Source: Geodermatophilus ruber (GTDB taxonomy: Bacteria > Actinomycetota > Actinomycetes > Mycobacteriales > Geodermatophilaceae). Taken from it: a stretch of 64,000 nt of DNA. The stretch is from the NCBI RefSeq assembly GCF_900114385.1, contig NZ_FOSW01000007.1, forward strand, positions 168,491 through 232,490, given 5' to 3'. Both the position numbers and the translations under genes were made by a program. This document shows positions 9,295 through 17,230 of the stretch, piece by piece; position 1 is the stretch's first letter, and every line of letters starts with the position of its first letter. A model generated the notes under the pieces. That model ran no database searches, had not been told where the DNA came from, and saw only the letters and a program-made list of their open reading frames with translations.

Positions 9295-10175
9295 CTGGGC
9301 ACCTCCCCGATCGCGACGTACTCCGACGGTTCCGGCGGAGCCTGGCGTCCGGGTTCGAGGCTGATGCCGTACGTGGCGTAGCCGTCCGGCCCGGTCGACG
9401 CGGAGCCTACGGTCTTCAGCTCCATTCGTGGGTGTACGACGTCGAAGGTGCCCAGCGCCACGTCCGCGCCCTCCCCGATTCCCCACACGACGTAAGTCTG
9501 TCGCTCGTCGTCGTTGACCGGGAGTCCGTGCGTCACCACCTGCAGCTGACCGGTACGGACGACGACGGTGGCCACCGCCGCCCCGTCGTCGTCGGACAGC
9601 GCCGCGACGGCGGTCCGACCGGGGGCCAGGAGGGCGTTCAGGATGCCGGCCTGCTCCGCCGCCGCGGTCCGGGCCTCGTCCCGCGCCGTGCCGAGCACCA
9701 CGTTCCACGTGCCCAGGGCGAGGATCGCGGCCACCACGGCGGCGACCAGCGCGTTGGGCAGCACCCGCCGCCAGGCCGAGGGCGCCACGTCGTCGTCGAG
9801 CGGCGGGGGCACCCGGTAGTCGGGGGGGCCGGTGGTGGGGTCGCGTCCCGGCCGCGCGGCCGGGACGGGTCCTGCGGGCTCGGCGGGACCGGGCGGGTCG
9901 TCGAGCCGCGGCACCTGCGGGGTCTGCTCCACCGCGGCGCGCAGCTGCGCCCGCAACCGCTCGGCCGGCGACGGCTGGGGCAGGTCGGTGGCCATCGCGC
10001 CCATGACCTCCGCGGTCTCCGCGACGGTGCGCAGGCAGCGCAGGCACTCCGGCAGGTGGGCGGCGACGAGCGCCTCCTCCTCCGGCTCCAGGGCGTGCAG
10101 CGCCCAGCCGACCGCGAGCTGGTCGAACCGCTCGTGCCCCTCGCGCCGGGCCGCGGGGCCGGGGTGCGCGCTCAC
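9291..10175 (-). CDS. RskA-like anti-sigma factor
   Basis: A 294-residue membrane-anchored anti-sigma factor. The N-terminal cytoplasmic zinc-finger-like part contains HERFDQLAVGWALHALEPEEE and HLPECLRCL; it is followed by a Pro-rich linker, one transmembrane helix (about 155-176, LPNALVAAVVAAILALGTWN) and an extracytoplasmic RskA C-terminal domain (TYVVWGIGEG, HPRMELKTVG). Its GTG start overlaps the ECF sigma stop (GTGA). By analogy with SigK-RskA, it should hold the sigma factor inactive until regulated proteolysis releases it; that mechanism is inference here. Confidence 0.92.
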   Translation of the reverse strand: MSAHPGPAARREGHERFDQLAVGWALHALEPEEEALVAAHLPECLRCLRTVAETAEVMGAMATDLPQPSPAERLRAQLRAAVEQTPQVPRLDDPPGPAEPAGPVPAARPGRDPTTGPPDYRVPPPLDDDVAPSAWRRVLPNALVAAVVAAILALGTWNVVLGTARDEARTAAAEQAGILNALLAPGRTAVAALSDDDGAAVATVVVRTGQLQVVTHGLPVNDDERQTYVVWGIGEGADVALGTFDVVHPRMELKTVGSASTGPDGYATYGISLEPGRQAPPEPSEYVAIGEVPS

Positions 10176-10771
10176 CGGCCCGCCCCGTCGGCCCGGGCGG
10201 CCTCGCCGAGCGCGCCCCCGGTCGCGGCGCCCGCGTGCTGGCCCAGCTCCTCCTTGAGGGCGCGCATGCCGGTGAGCATCCGGGTCCGGACGGCGTCGAT
10301 CGGGACGCCGGTCAGCGCCGCCACCTCCCGCTGGGTGTACCCGCCGTAGTAGGCCAGGGCGAGCACCGCGCGCTCCCCGGGGGGCAGGAAGTCCAGCGCC
10401 GTCGGCGGGTGCTCCGCGGCCCCGGCGGCCAGGGCGAGCTCGTCCCCGGCCCGGGTCTGCCTGCGCCGGTGGGGCTCCTCCCGGCGGACGGCGTCGACCG
10501 CGTGGCGGTGCACCGTCGCCAGCAACCAGGCCGCGACGCTGCCACGACCCCGGCCGAACGCGCCGGGCTCGCGCCATGCGGAGAGGAACGCCTCCTGGAG
10601 CACGGCCTCGGCCAGGGCGTCGTCGCCGACGACCCGCCGGGCCAGCGCGAGGGCCGGGCGGCTGAAGCGGTCGTACAGCTCGTCGAGCGCGGCCCGGTCC
10701 CCCGTGCGCAGGCGCAGGGCGAGGTCGATGTCCCCGGAGCTGCCGCCGGGGCGCCGTGCCGGACGGCTCAC
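10172..10771 (-). CDS. ECF sigma factor (SigK-like)
   Basis: A 199-residue ECF sigma factor. Region 2 spans about residues 30-100 (DRAALDELYDRFSRPALALA ... EAVLQEAFLSAWREPG) and region 4 about 130-180 with the helix-turn-helix GGYTQREVAALTGVPIDAVR. It directs RNA polymerase to a specific stress regulon and should be inhibited by the RskA-like product that overlaps it. The frame is open to 10942; GTG 10771 is chosen because conserved sequence starts soon after it, but an ATG at 10834 is possible. The last 25 residues are Ala/Gly-rich. Confidence 0.9.
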   Translation of the reverse strand: MSRPARRPGGSSGDIDLALRLRTGDRAALDELYDRFSRPALALARRVVGDDALAEAVLQEAFLSAWREPGAFGRGRGSVAAWLLATVHRHAVDAVRREEPHRRRQTRAGDELALAAGAAEHPPTALDFLPPGERAVLALAYYGGYTQREVAALTGVPIDAVRTRMLTGMRALKEELGQHAGAATGGALGEAARADGAGR

Positions 10772-10901
10772 CGCTCCATCGTCACACGTCCGGCCCGGAA
10801 GGGGCCGCGGTTCAGCCCCTGCCGGAGCGGGCATCACCAGAGCGACACGCCCGGGGAGAGTCCTGGCGTGACCTCGTACCGGAAAGGTCGTTCTACGGAA
10901 C

Positions 10902-11351
10902 ATGGTCAGCCGCTCGACACCCGGGTACACGTGCCCCACCACTCTCCATCTCGTCGGCCCGCAGTCCTGGACCGAGGTGCCCGCGCTGCTCAGCTACGAG
11001 ATCAGCGACCCGTTCGCGGTCCGCATCACCTTCGGTGACAGCAGCGCCGGCGGTGGCGAGGGCATCTCCTGGCTGGTCGGCCGGGAGCTGCTCCGGACCG
11101 GGCTGGACCGGCCGGCCGGCGAGGGCGACGTCCGGCTGTGGCCCTCGCGCACCTCCGGGGACGTCCTCTACCTGCACCTGCGGGCCCCGTCGGGCGAGGC
11201 GCTGTTCGAGGTCTCCCGCGGCACGGTGGCGGGATTCCTGCGGCTGACCGAGTCGATCGTCCCGGCCGGGGAAGAGAGCTCGGTCCTGGAGGTGGACGAC
11301 GAACTGGCTGCCCTGCTGTCCAACGGAGGGGCGGATCCGACGGGTCGCTGA
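10902..11351 (+). CDS. SsgA/SsgB-family sporulation and cell-division regulator
   Basis: A 149-residue SsgA-like protein. Characteristic strings are ALLSYEISDPFAVRITF, LLRTGLDRPAGEGDVRLWPS and LHLRAPSGEALFEVSR. Members of this family localise the cell-division machinery (SsgB recruits FtsZ in Streptomyces). The N-terminus is slightly longer than SsgB and the C-terminal 15 residues are unrelated. It is divergent from the sigma/anti-sigma pair and shares a 130-base upstream region with it. Whether it acts in division only or also in sporulation-like development cannot be read from the sequence. Confidence 0.9.
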   Translation: MVSRSTPGYTCPTTLHLVGPQSWTEVPALLSYEISDPFAVRITFGDSSAGGGEGISWLVGRELLRTGLDRPAGEGDVRLWPSRTSGDVLYLHLRAPSGEALFEVSRGTVAGFLRLTESIVPAGEESSVLEVDDELAALLSNGGADPTGR

Positions 11352-11419
11352 CCCCCCGGGGACCCCCCCGTGAACCCCGGTCGCGGGGTCAGGTATCGTT
11401 CTTCCTGCAACACAGCAAC

Positions 11420-11492
11420 GCGGACGTGGCTCAGCTGGTAGAGCATCACCTTGCCAAGGTGAGGGTCGCGGGTTCGAATCCCGTCGTCCGCT
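11420..11492 (+). tRNA. tRNA-Gly (anticodon GCC)
   Basis: A 73-base cloverleaf. The acceptor GCGGACG pairs with CGTCCGC, the anticodon arm is TCACC-TTGCCAA-GGTGA, and the T loop is TTCGAAT. The discriminator is T. It is the first of three tRNAs in tandem. Confidence 0.97.
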
Positions 11493-11533
11493 CGGAACCT
11501 CGGGCGCTGGTCGCGAGACCGGCGCCCGTGTGC

Positions 11534-11604
11534 GGTGGAGTGGCCGAGAGGCGAGGCAACGGCCTGCAAAGCCGTCTACACGGGTTCAAATCCCGTCTCC
11601 ACCT
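11534..11604 (+). tRNA. tRNA-Cys (anticodon GCA)
   Basis: A 71-base cloverleaf. The acceptor GGTGGAG pairs with CTCCACC, the anticodon arm is ACGGC-CTGCAAA-GCCGT, and the T loop is TTCAAAT. The discriminator is T, as expected for cysteine. Second of the tandem tRNA group. Confidence 0.97.
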
Positions 11605-11652
11605 CGGCTCCTCGCCGAGCGCGGTGGAGCGGACCGGCCTGCAGGCCGGATC

Positions 11653-11724
11653 GGGCGATTGGCTCAGTGGTAGAGCGCTACCTTGACACGGTAGAGGTCA
11701 CTGGTTCGAACCCAGTATCGCCCA
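11653..11724 (+). tRNA. tRNA-Val (anticodon GAC)
   Basis: A 72-base cloverleaf. The acceptor GGGCGAT pairs with ATCGCCC and the anticodon arm is CTACC-TTGACAC-GGTAG. The 3' CCA is encoded at 11725-11727, unlike the other tRNA-Val in this window. It is followed at once by a strong terminator. Confidence 0.97.
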
Positions 11725-11730
11725 CCAGCA

Positions 11731-11766
11731 CGAGAGGCCCGGGTCCACGTGGACCCGGGCCTCTCG
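11731..11766 (+). terminator. Perfect 36-base palindromic terminator after the tRNA trio
   Basis: Arms 11731-11748 and 11749-11766 are exact reverse complements (18 bp). It lies 7 bases after the tRNA-Val and no T-run follows, as is common in high-GC actinobacteria. It should end the Gly-Cys-Val tRNA transcript. Confidence 0.8.
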
Positions 11767-11943
11767 GCGTTCCGAGCCCCTGCGCGGAGATTCCTGCGCC
11801 CTACGACCGGTCCCCTGCGTCGTACGACCACCGGCACGGCGGCATGAGGCATGAGGCATCGGTTCTCGCCGTCTTGACGATGCCCGGACGACGGTCTGCG
11901 CGCGAGCCGCCCGGCTCCCGCACACCGATCCCCGGGAGATGTC

Positions 11944-12365
11944 CTGCGCGCCATCCCGCCCCGCCTCACGGCCGTCCTGTCCGCCGGACTGCTCGCCGGC
12001 CTCGGGCTCGCCGCGAGCCTGGCTCACGCGGCGCTGTCCTGCCCTCCCGACCCGTACGAGAAGGACTGCGCCGCCGCGGCCGCCCCGCTCGAGGTCGGTG
12101 GGACGACGACCCGGGCGATCCGCCAGGCCCCGACCCCGCAGCCGCGGACGGAGAGCCCGTGGGTTGTCACGGCGGTGCAGGGCAGCTACACGCTGAGCGC
12201 CCCGCTCCCGCGGGCGGGATGTACGTGCACCTCGGCAGCAGCCACGTCTACAACGCCACGCCTCAGTCGGCGTACACCCCGGCCGGCGCGAGCCGGGTGA
12301 ACGTCACGGTCACGACCCGCGCGAGCTCCAGCGACCTGCGGGTGACGCTCACCGCCCGGGGCGGG
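11944..12365 (+). pseudogene. Frameshifted remnant of a small secreted protein
   Basis: One frame from 11944 to about 12210 has strong coding bias and encodes a clear signal peptide (LTAVLSAGLLAGLGLAASLAHA) and then a Cys-containing region (SCPPDPYEKDC) ending PWVVTAVQGSYTLSAPLPRAG. Around 12212 the coding bias moves to another frame, which reads MYVHLGSSHVYNATPQSAYT and then a Thr/Val-rich beta-like stretch to about 12360. One missing G in the run at 12210-12214 would join the two. There is no ATG or GTG start in the first frame and no sensible stop in the second: it runs on antisense to coaE. I read this as a decayed gene for an unknown exported protein; a sequencing error is the alternative. 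Confidence 0.5.
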
Positions 12366-12477
12366 GTCGGCGATCGCCGCCCGCCGAGGACTCGGCATGC
12401 ACCGCGGTGGCGCCGAGCGCCTCGGCCTCCACCAGGACGGCGATCAGGGCACGCCGGGCGATGCCCGGCTCAGCCAT
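12349..12477 (-). pseudogene. Short fragment overlapping the coaE stop, possible GNAT remnant
   Basis: A 42-codon frame with ATG at 12477 inside the end of coaE. The segment IARRALIAVLVEAEALGATA resembles the helix-strand around the acetyl-CoA loop of GNAT acetyltransferases, but nothing before or after it matches. It meets the end of the secreted-protein remnant on the other strand near 12360. It is either a tiny real gene translated by coupling to coaE or a truncated leftover. Low certainty. Confidence 0.3.
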
Positions 12478-13063
12478 CACGAGCGACCCGCTCGGTCCAG
12501 AACCGGTCCACCTGCTCGGCCAGCTCCTCGGGCGTGCCACTGTTGTCGAGGACGACGTGGGCGACGGCGCGGCGCTGCTCGTCGGTGGCCTGGGCCGCGA
12601 TGCGTGCGCGGGCGTCCTGCTCGGCCAGCCCCCGGAGGACCAGCCGCTCGATGCGGGTGCCGAGGTCGGCCTCCACCACCAGCACGAGGTCGTAGGAGGC
12701 CGCCTGCCCGGTCTCCACGAGCAGGGGGACGTCCTGCACCACCACGGCCTCCGCGGGGGCCTCGGCGATCAGTTCGAGGGCCCGTTGCCGGACCAGGGGG
12801 TGCACGATCCCGTCCAGCCGCCGCCGCGCCTCGGGATCGGCGAAGACGACCGCGGCCAGCGCCGGCCGGTCGAGTGCGCCCTCGGCGGTCAGCACGTCCG
12901 GGCCGAACTCCGCCACGACGGCCGCCAGCCCCGGGGTGCCCGGCTCGACGACCTCGCGCGCGATGCGGTCGGCGTCGATGATCCGCGCGCCGCGGGCGGC
13001 CAGCAGCCCGGCCACGGTGCTCTTTCCCGATCCGATCCCGCCGGTCAACCCGATGCGCAGCAC
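12470..13063 (-). CDS. coaE: CoaE, dephospho-CoA kinase
   Basis: Phosphorylates dephospho-CoA to coenzyme A, the last step of the pathway. The 197 residues start [20 protein letters not shown], which contains the P-loop GGIGSGKS at about 7-14. [13 protein letters not shown] and [16 protein letters not shown] are standard CoaE motifs. Many mycobacterial CoaE proteins carry an extra C-terminal UPF0157 domain; this one lacks it. GTG 13063 is chosen because it lies directly before the P-loop strand. The gene follows rpsA in the same direction, a common actinobacterial order. Confidence 0.95.
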   Translation of the reverse strand: MLRIGLTGGIGSGKSTVAGLLAARGARIIDADRIAREVVEPGTPGLAAVVAEFGPDVLTAEGALDRPALAAVVFADPEARRRLDGIVHPLVRQRALELIAEAPAEAVVVQDVPLLVETGQAASYDLVLVVEADLGTRIERLVLRGLAEQDARARIAAQATDEQRRAVAHVVLDNSGTPEELAEQVDRFWTERVARDG

Positions 13064-13207
13064 GGACGGACAGTAGCCAGCACGCGGAGACCGGTCACGG
13101 ACCGGTAACACCCGCCCATCTTGTCCGGCGCGTCGCTCCAGTCACACCCGTCACGCCACTAACGTCCGCCTCGGCGATCTTCCCCGCCGAGAGAGGCAGA
13201 ACCGACC

Positions 13208-13483
13208 ATGACCCGATCCGCCCACGCGGCCCCCTCGCCGTCCCCTGCTGCTGCACGACGGGGCCCTGGTCGTCACCGGATCGACCGCCCCGCCGGGGTG
13301 CGGGTCACCGACCTGCCCGCCGTGCGGGAGCGGCTGGAGCGCGACGGGGCCTCCGTGCGTCCGCGCAACGCCTTCCTGCGCTGGCTGTCGGCCACCGCGC
13401 CCGCGGGCCGGCACACGTGGCAGTTCCTCGCCAACTCCGGCGGGCGCCCGCGCACGGCGTTCGCCATCATCCTCAGCCTCTGA
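13208..13483 (+). CDS. Small hypothetical protein between coaE and rpsA
   Basis: A 91-residue frame starting ATG 13208 with GAGAGAGG about 8-15 bases upstream and a strong terminator right after the stop. Residues 32-91 (VRVTDLPAVRERLERDGASV and on to RTAFAIILSL) use codons typical of this genome. Residues 13-30 do not: there the neighbouring frame has much better third-position GC and would read LLLHDGALVVTGSTAP. The product I see is therefore either slightly wrong or carries two compensating shifts. No family recognised. Confidence 0.55.
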   Translation: MTRSAHAAPSPSPAAARRGPGRHRIDRPAGVRVTDLPAVRERLERDGASVRPRNAFLRWLSATAPAGRHTWQFLANSGGRPRTAFAIILSL

Positions 13484-13493
13484 GCAACCCACC

Positions 13494-13526
13494 GAGGGCC
13501 CCGCGGACGTCGTCCGCGGGGCCCTC
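13494..13526. terminator. Terminator after the small gene
   Basis: Inverted repeat with arms 13494-13509 and 13511-13526, 16 bp with a single central base; in practice a 12-13 bp stem with a small loop. It lies 11 bases after the stop at 13483. Confidence 0.75.
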
Positions 13527-13562
13527 GTCGTCCCTGCGGCGGGCCCCCCGCGCAGGGCCCGG

Positions 13563-13609
13563 GAACGCCCGAGGCCCAGGACCACGCGGGTCCTGGGCCT
13601 CGGGCGTTC
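13563..13609 (-). terminator. rpsA terminator, 21-bp perfect stem
   Basis: Arms 13563-13583 and 13589-13609 are exact reverse complements with loop ACGCG. It begins 16 bases past the rpsA stop. With the hairpin at 13494-13526 it forms back-to-back terminators for the two convergent genes. Confidence 0.85.
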
Positions 13610-13625
13610 AGCCGCGAGCTACTGC

Positions 13626-15092
13626 TCACTCACCGCCGGCGAGCTTGGCCCGCAGCGCGGCGAGCGCCTCGTCGCTGGCCAGCGTGCCACCGGAGGAGGT
13701 GTCGCCACCGGTCTCGGCGTCACTGCTGGAGTAGCTGCCGCCGGCCGCAGCCTCGGCGTCGGCGGCGCGGGCCTCGGCGATCTGCTTGCGGTGCGCCTCG
13801 AAGCGGGCCTGGGCCTCGGCGTACTGCCGCTCCCACTCCTCGCGCTGGGCGTCGAAGCCCTCGCGCCACTCCCCGGTCTCCGGGTCGAAGCCCTCGGGGT
13901 AGATGTAGTTGCCCTGCTCGTCGTACGAGGCGGCCATGCCGTAGGCGGCCGGGTCGAACTGCTCCTCGTCGCCGATGACGCCCTCGTTGGCCTGCTTGAG
14001 GGACAGCGAGATCCGCCGCCGGTCCAGGTCGATGTCGATGACCTTGACCAGGATCTCGTCGCCGACCTGCACGACCTGCTCGGGGATCTCGACGTGACGC
14101 TCGGCCAGCTCGGAGATGTGCACCAGGCCCTCGATGCCCTCGTCGACGCGCACGAACGCGCCGAAGGGGACGAGCTTGGTGACCTTGCCCGGGACGACCT
14201 GACCGATCTGGTGGGTCCGGGCGAACTGGCGCCACGGGTCCTCCTGCGTCGCCTTCAGCGACAGCGAGACCCGCTCACGGTCCAGGTCGACGTCGAGGAC
14301 CTCGACGGTGACCTCCTGACCGACCTCGACGACCTCGGACGGGTGGTCGATGTGCTTCCAGGAAAGCTCGGAGACGTGCACCAGACCGTCGACGCCGCCG
14401 AGGTCCACGAACGCACCGAAGTTGACGATCGAGGAGACCACGCCGGTCCGGACCTGCCCCTTGGCGAGCTTGTTGAGGAACTCGCTGCGCACCTCGGACT
14501 GGGTCTGCTCGAGCCACTGGCGCCGGGACAGGACGACGTTGTTGCGGTTCTTGTCGAGCTCGATGATCTTGGCCTCGAGCTCGCGGCCCACGTAGGGCTG
14601 GAGGTCGCGGACGCGACGCATCTCGACCAGCGAGGCGGGGAGGAACCCGCGCAGGCCGATGTCGAGGATGAGACCACCCTTGACGACCTCGATGACGGTG
14701 CCGGTGACGACCTCGTCGGCTTCCTTCTTCGCCTCGATCGTGCCCCACGCGCGCTCGTACTGGGCGCGCTTCTTGGACAGGATCAGGCGGCCTTCCTTGT
14801 CCTCCTTCTGGAGGACGAGGGCTTCCACCTCGTCGCCGACGCTGACGACCTCGTTGGGGTCGACGTCGTGCTTGATGGACAGCTCACGCGAGGGGATGAC
14901 GCCCTCGGTCTTGTAGCCGATGTCCAGCAGCACCTCGTCGCGGTCGACCTTGACGATGACGCCCTCGACGATGTCGCCATCGTTGAAGTACTTGATCGTC
15001 TGGTCGATGGCGGCGAGAAAGTCCTCAGCGGTGCCGATGTCGTTGACGGCGACCTGGGGAGTGCTGTTCGGACGGACCTGGGTGGAGGTCAT
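13626..15092 (-). CDS. rpsA: Ribosomal protein S1
   Basis: The mRNA-binding protein of the small ribosomal subunit, 488 residues. Four S1 (OB-fold) repeats are visible: about 37-105 ([20 protein letters not shown]), 122-187 ([20 protein letters not shown]), 208-277 ([20 protein letters not shown]) and 293-362 ([20 protein letters not shown]). The last two carry the canonical [11 protein letters not shown] and [11 protein letters not shown] ends. The C-terminal 110 residues are acidic and Ala/Glu/Ser-rich. Four repeats instead of the six of E. coli is normal in actinobacteria. The 220 bases upstream hold its promoter, shared with the divergent methyltransferase. Confidence 0.97.
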   Translation of the reverse strand: MTSTQVRPNSTPQVAVNDIGTAEDFLAAIDQTIKYFNDGDIVEGVIVKVDRDEVLLDIGYKTEGVIPSRELSIKHDVDPNEVVSVGDEVEALVLQKEDKEGRLILSKKRAQYERAWGTIEAKKEADEVVTGTVIEVVKGGLILDIGLRGFLPASLVEMRRVRDLQPYVGRELEAKIIELDKNRNNVVLSRRQWLEQTQSEVRSEFLNKLAKGQVRTGVVSSIVNFGAFVDLGGVDGLVHVSELSWKHIDHPSEVVEVGQEVTVEVLDVDLDRERVSLSLKATQEDPWRQFARTHQIGQVVPGKVTKLVPFGAFVRVDEGIEGLVHISELAERHVEIPEQVVQVGDEILVKVIDIDLDRRRISLSLKQANEGVIGDEEQFDPAAYGMAASYDEQGNYIYPEGFDPETGEWREGFDAQREEWERQYAEAQARFEAHRKQIAEARAADAEAAAGGSYSSSDAETGGDTSSGGTLASDEALAALRAKLAGGE

Positions 15093-15313
15093 GTGGTCGA
15101 GTGCTCCGGACGGGGGATGCGTAGGGACAGGATTCCCCGCGGCCGGACGACCGCGGGGAAACGCGGGAGAGCCGGCTCGCGCCGCACCCGCGTGCGGGAT
15201 ACAGCACTCCAGACCTCTGGCGTATTCCCCATCGTACGGACGCCGAGACGCCCCGGTCCACCTGGGTCGCCCGCCGGTTTCCGTTCCGGGCGGCGTGTCA
15301 CCATCGGCGTGTC

Positions 15314-16165
15314 ATGACCTCTTCCCCGCGCCCGCACCCCACCCTGCCCCTGGGGAGCGACGGCTACCCGGTGCCCAGCGGGGTCGAGCGGCGCACCGCG
15401 GGCACCGTCGAGTCCGCCCGCGCCAACCGCCGCTGGTGGGACGCGGCGGCGCCGGCCTACCTCGCCGAGCACGGCGACGACCTCGGCGACGTGGACTTCC
15501 TGTGGTGCCCGGAGGGGCTGCGGGAGAGCGACGCGCACCTGCTCGGGAACGTCGCCGGCCGCCGGGTGCTCGAGGTCGGCTGCGGATCGGCCCCCTGCTC
15601 CCGGTGGCTGCGCCGCGCCGGTGCCGAGGTGGTCGCGACGGATCTCTCCGGCGGCATGCTCGCCCGCGCCGCGGCGCTGAACCGGTCGACCGGCGTCGAC
15701 GTGCCCCTGCTGCAGGCCGATGTCGGCGCGCTGCCCCTGGCGTCGGCCGGCGTCGACCTCGTCTGCTCGGCCTTCGGCGGGCTGCCTTTCGTGGCCGACG
15801 TCGAGGGCGCCCTGACCGAGGTCGCGCGGGTGCTGCGGCCCGGCGGCCGGTTCGTCGCGTCGGTGAACCACCCGCTGCGCTGGCCGCTGCCCGACTCCCC
15901 CGACCCGGAGGACCTCCGGATCGTCTCCTCCTACTTCGACCGGCGGCCGTACGTGGAGACCGACGAGGAGGGCCGGGCGGTCTACGTGGAGCACCACCGC
16001 ACGGTCGGCGACTGGGTGCGCGCGGTCGTCGGGGCGGGTCTGGTGCTGGAGGACCTGGTCGAGCCCGAGTGGACGCCGGACCGCACGCAGGAGTGGGGCC
16101 AGTGGTCCCCGGCCCGGGGGGCGCTGATCCCCGGCACGCTCATCCTGGTCTGCCACCGCCCCTGA
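15314..16165 (+). CDS. Class I SAM-dependent methyltransferase
   Basis: A 283-residue methyltransferase. Motif I is VLEVGCGSAP near residue 85, the acidic residue ending strand 2 is in VVATDLSGGM, and the post-motif region has VDLVCSAFGGLPF and VLRPGGRFVAS. An extended N-terminus (ESARANRRWWDAAAPAYLAE) and a C-terminal strand ILVCHRP complete the fold. Similar proteins stand divergent to rpsA in other actinobacteria. The substrate is unknown. Confidence 0.9.
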   Translation: MTSSPRPHPTLPLGSDGYPVPSGVERRTAGTVESARANRRWWDAAAPAYLAEHGDDLGDVDFLWCPEGLRESDAHLLGNVAGRRVLEVGCGSAPCSRWLRRAGAEVVATDLSGGMLARAAALNRSTGVDVPLLQADVGALPLASAGVDLVCSAFGGLPFVADVEGALTEVARVLRPGGRFVASVNHPLRWPLPDSPDPEDLRIVSSYFDRRPYVETDEEGRAVYVEHHRTVGDWVRAVVGAGLVLEDLVEPEWTPDRTQEWGQWSPARGALIPGTLILVCHRP

Positions 16166-16179
16166 CAGCGGCCGCCGAG

Positions 16180-16210
16180 CCTCACCCTCGACCAGAGCTG
16201 GAGGGTGAGG
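16180..16210. terminator. Terminator between converging genes
   Basis: Inverted repeat CCTCACCCTC (16180-16189) and GAGGGTGAGG (16201-16210), 10 bp with an 11-base loop. It lies between the methyltransferase stop and the end of the alpha/beta hydrolase on the other strand, so it can serve both. Confidence 0.65.
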
Positions 16211-16252
16211 GTCGGCAACCGCCGGGAGCGGGGCGCCCGGGGAGCGGGGCGC

Positions 16253-17230
16253 TCAGCGCCGCACCGGCGGACCGAGGCGGTCCTCGATCCAGGAGGCCAC
16301 GAGGGCCCACGCGTCGGCGTTGTTCTCCTCGTGCGCGAGGCCGTGCCCGCTGCCGGTCACGCCGTGCTCGACCAGATCCAGGTGGTCGACCGGCACGCCG
16401 GCGTCCCGCAGGAACCGGACGGAGCTCCGGTCCGCCTCGGCCCGCCCCGACGCCTCCGCCGTGACGACGCACACCGGCACCGTGGCGAGGCACGGCAACG
16501 CGGTCCCGTCCGCCGAGCGGGTGAGGGGCACCGCCGTGAGGCCCTCGGAGAGCCGGCCCAGCGGACCGAGGTCGCGGTGCGGCGGGCCGAGCGGCTCGAG
16601 CGCCACGACGGCGCGCACCCGACCCGGACGGCGGTCGGCGGCCAGCCACCCCGACGGCGCGCCGGCCGAGGCGGCGACCAGGACCGCGGGGCCGGTCCGG
16701 TCCAGCAGGTCGACCAGGCGGCGGGCGTCGAGCTCCTGACTGAGGGCGAGGTCGCGCAGCATGCCGGAGGAGGACGCCACCTGGGCGTCGGCGTGCGGGC
16801 TGCCCGCCGTCCGCCCCCAGGGCCACGCGGTGTGCGCCGCCGCCCGCGCCTCGTCGCGCGGCACGAGAAGCTCCAGCCCTGGATAGTCCGGGAACGGCGT
16901 CTTGCCCCCCAGTCGGGCCGGGTCCCACGGCGAGCGCCCGTAGCCGGGCCGGTCGAGCAGGTACACCGGGTACCCCGCCCGGACGGCCAGCTCGGCCCAC
17001 CCCACCGGGGCGCCCGTGGTCCCCAGCCAGTCCGTCGACTGGCTTCCGCCCCCGTGGACGAACACGATCGGCGGGCGCCCCGTGAGCTCGGCCGGCGCCT
17101 CCCACTGCACCCACGCCGGGCCGAGCTGCCACGGACGGCCGTCGGTGTGCTGCAGGTCGCCGGGCAGCCAGAACGCGCCGCGGCGGCGGTGGACGGGGTC
17201 GGCGAGCTCGTGCGGAGCGGGGCCGGTCAC
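16253..17230 (-). CDS. Alpha/beta hydrolase
   Basis: A 325-residue hydrolase-fold protein. The oxyanion-hole strand reads PIVFVHGGGSQST and the nucleophile elbow appears as VLVAASAGAPSG near residue 180 (AxSAG with Ser). The catalytic histidine is probably in EHGVTGSGHGLAHE near the C-terminus. It starts by GTGA overlap with the upstream FAD monooxygenase, which suggests a joint catabolic role such as opening a ring or hydrolysing an ester after hydroxylation. Substrate unknown. Confidence 0.88.
   Translation of the reverse strand: MTGPAPHELADPVHRRRGAFWLPGDLQHTDGRPWQLGPAWVQWEAPAELTGRPPIVFVHGGGSQSTDWLGTTGAPVGWAELAVRAGYPVYLLDRPGYGRSPWDPARLGGKTPFPDYPGLELLVPRDEARAAAHTAWPWGRTAGSPHADAQVASSSGMLRDLALSQELDARRLVDLLDRTGPAVLVAASAGAPSGWLAADRRPGRVRAVVALEPLGPPHRDLGPLGRLSEGLTAVPLTRSADGTALPCLATVPVCVVTAEASGRAEADRSSVRFLRDAGVPVDHLDLVEHGVTGSGHGLAHEENNADAWALVASWIEDRLGPPVRR

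Noticed and set aside
11381-11419. Terminator for the SsgA-like gene
   Set aside because: C- and G-rich runs are present but no stem longer than a few pairs could be drawn with confidence.
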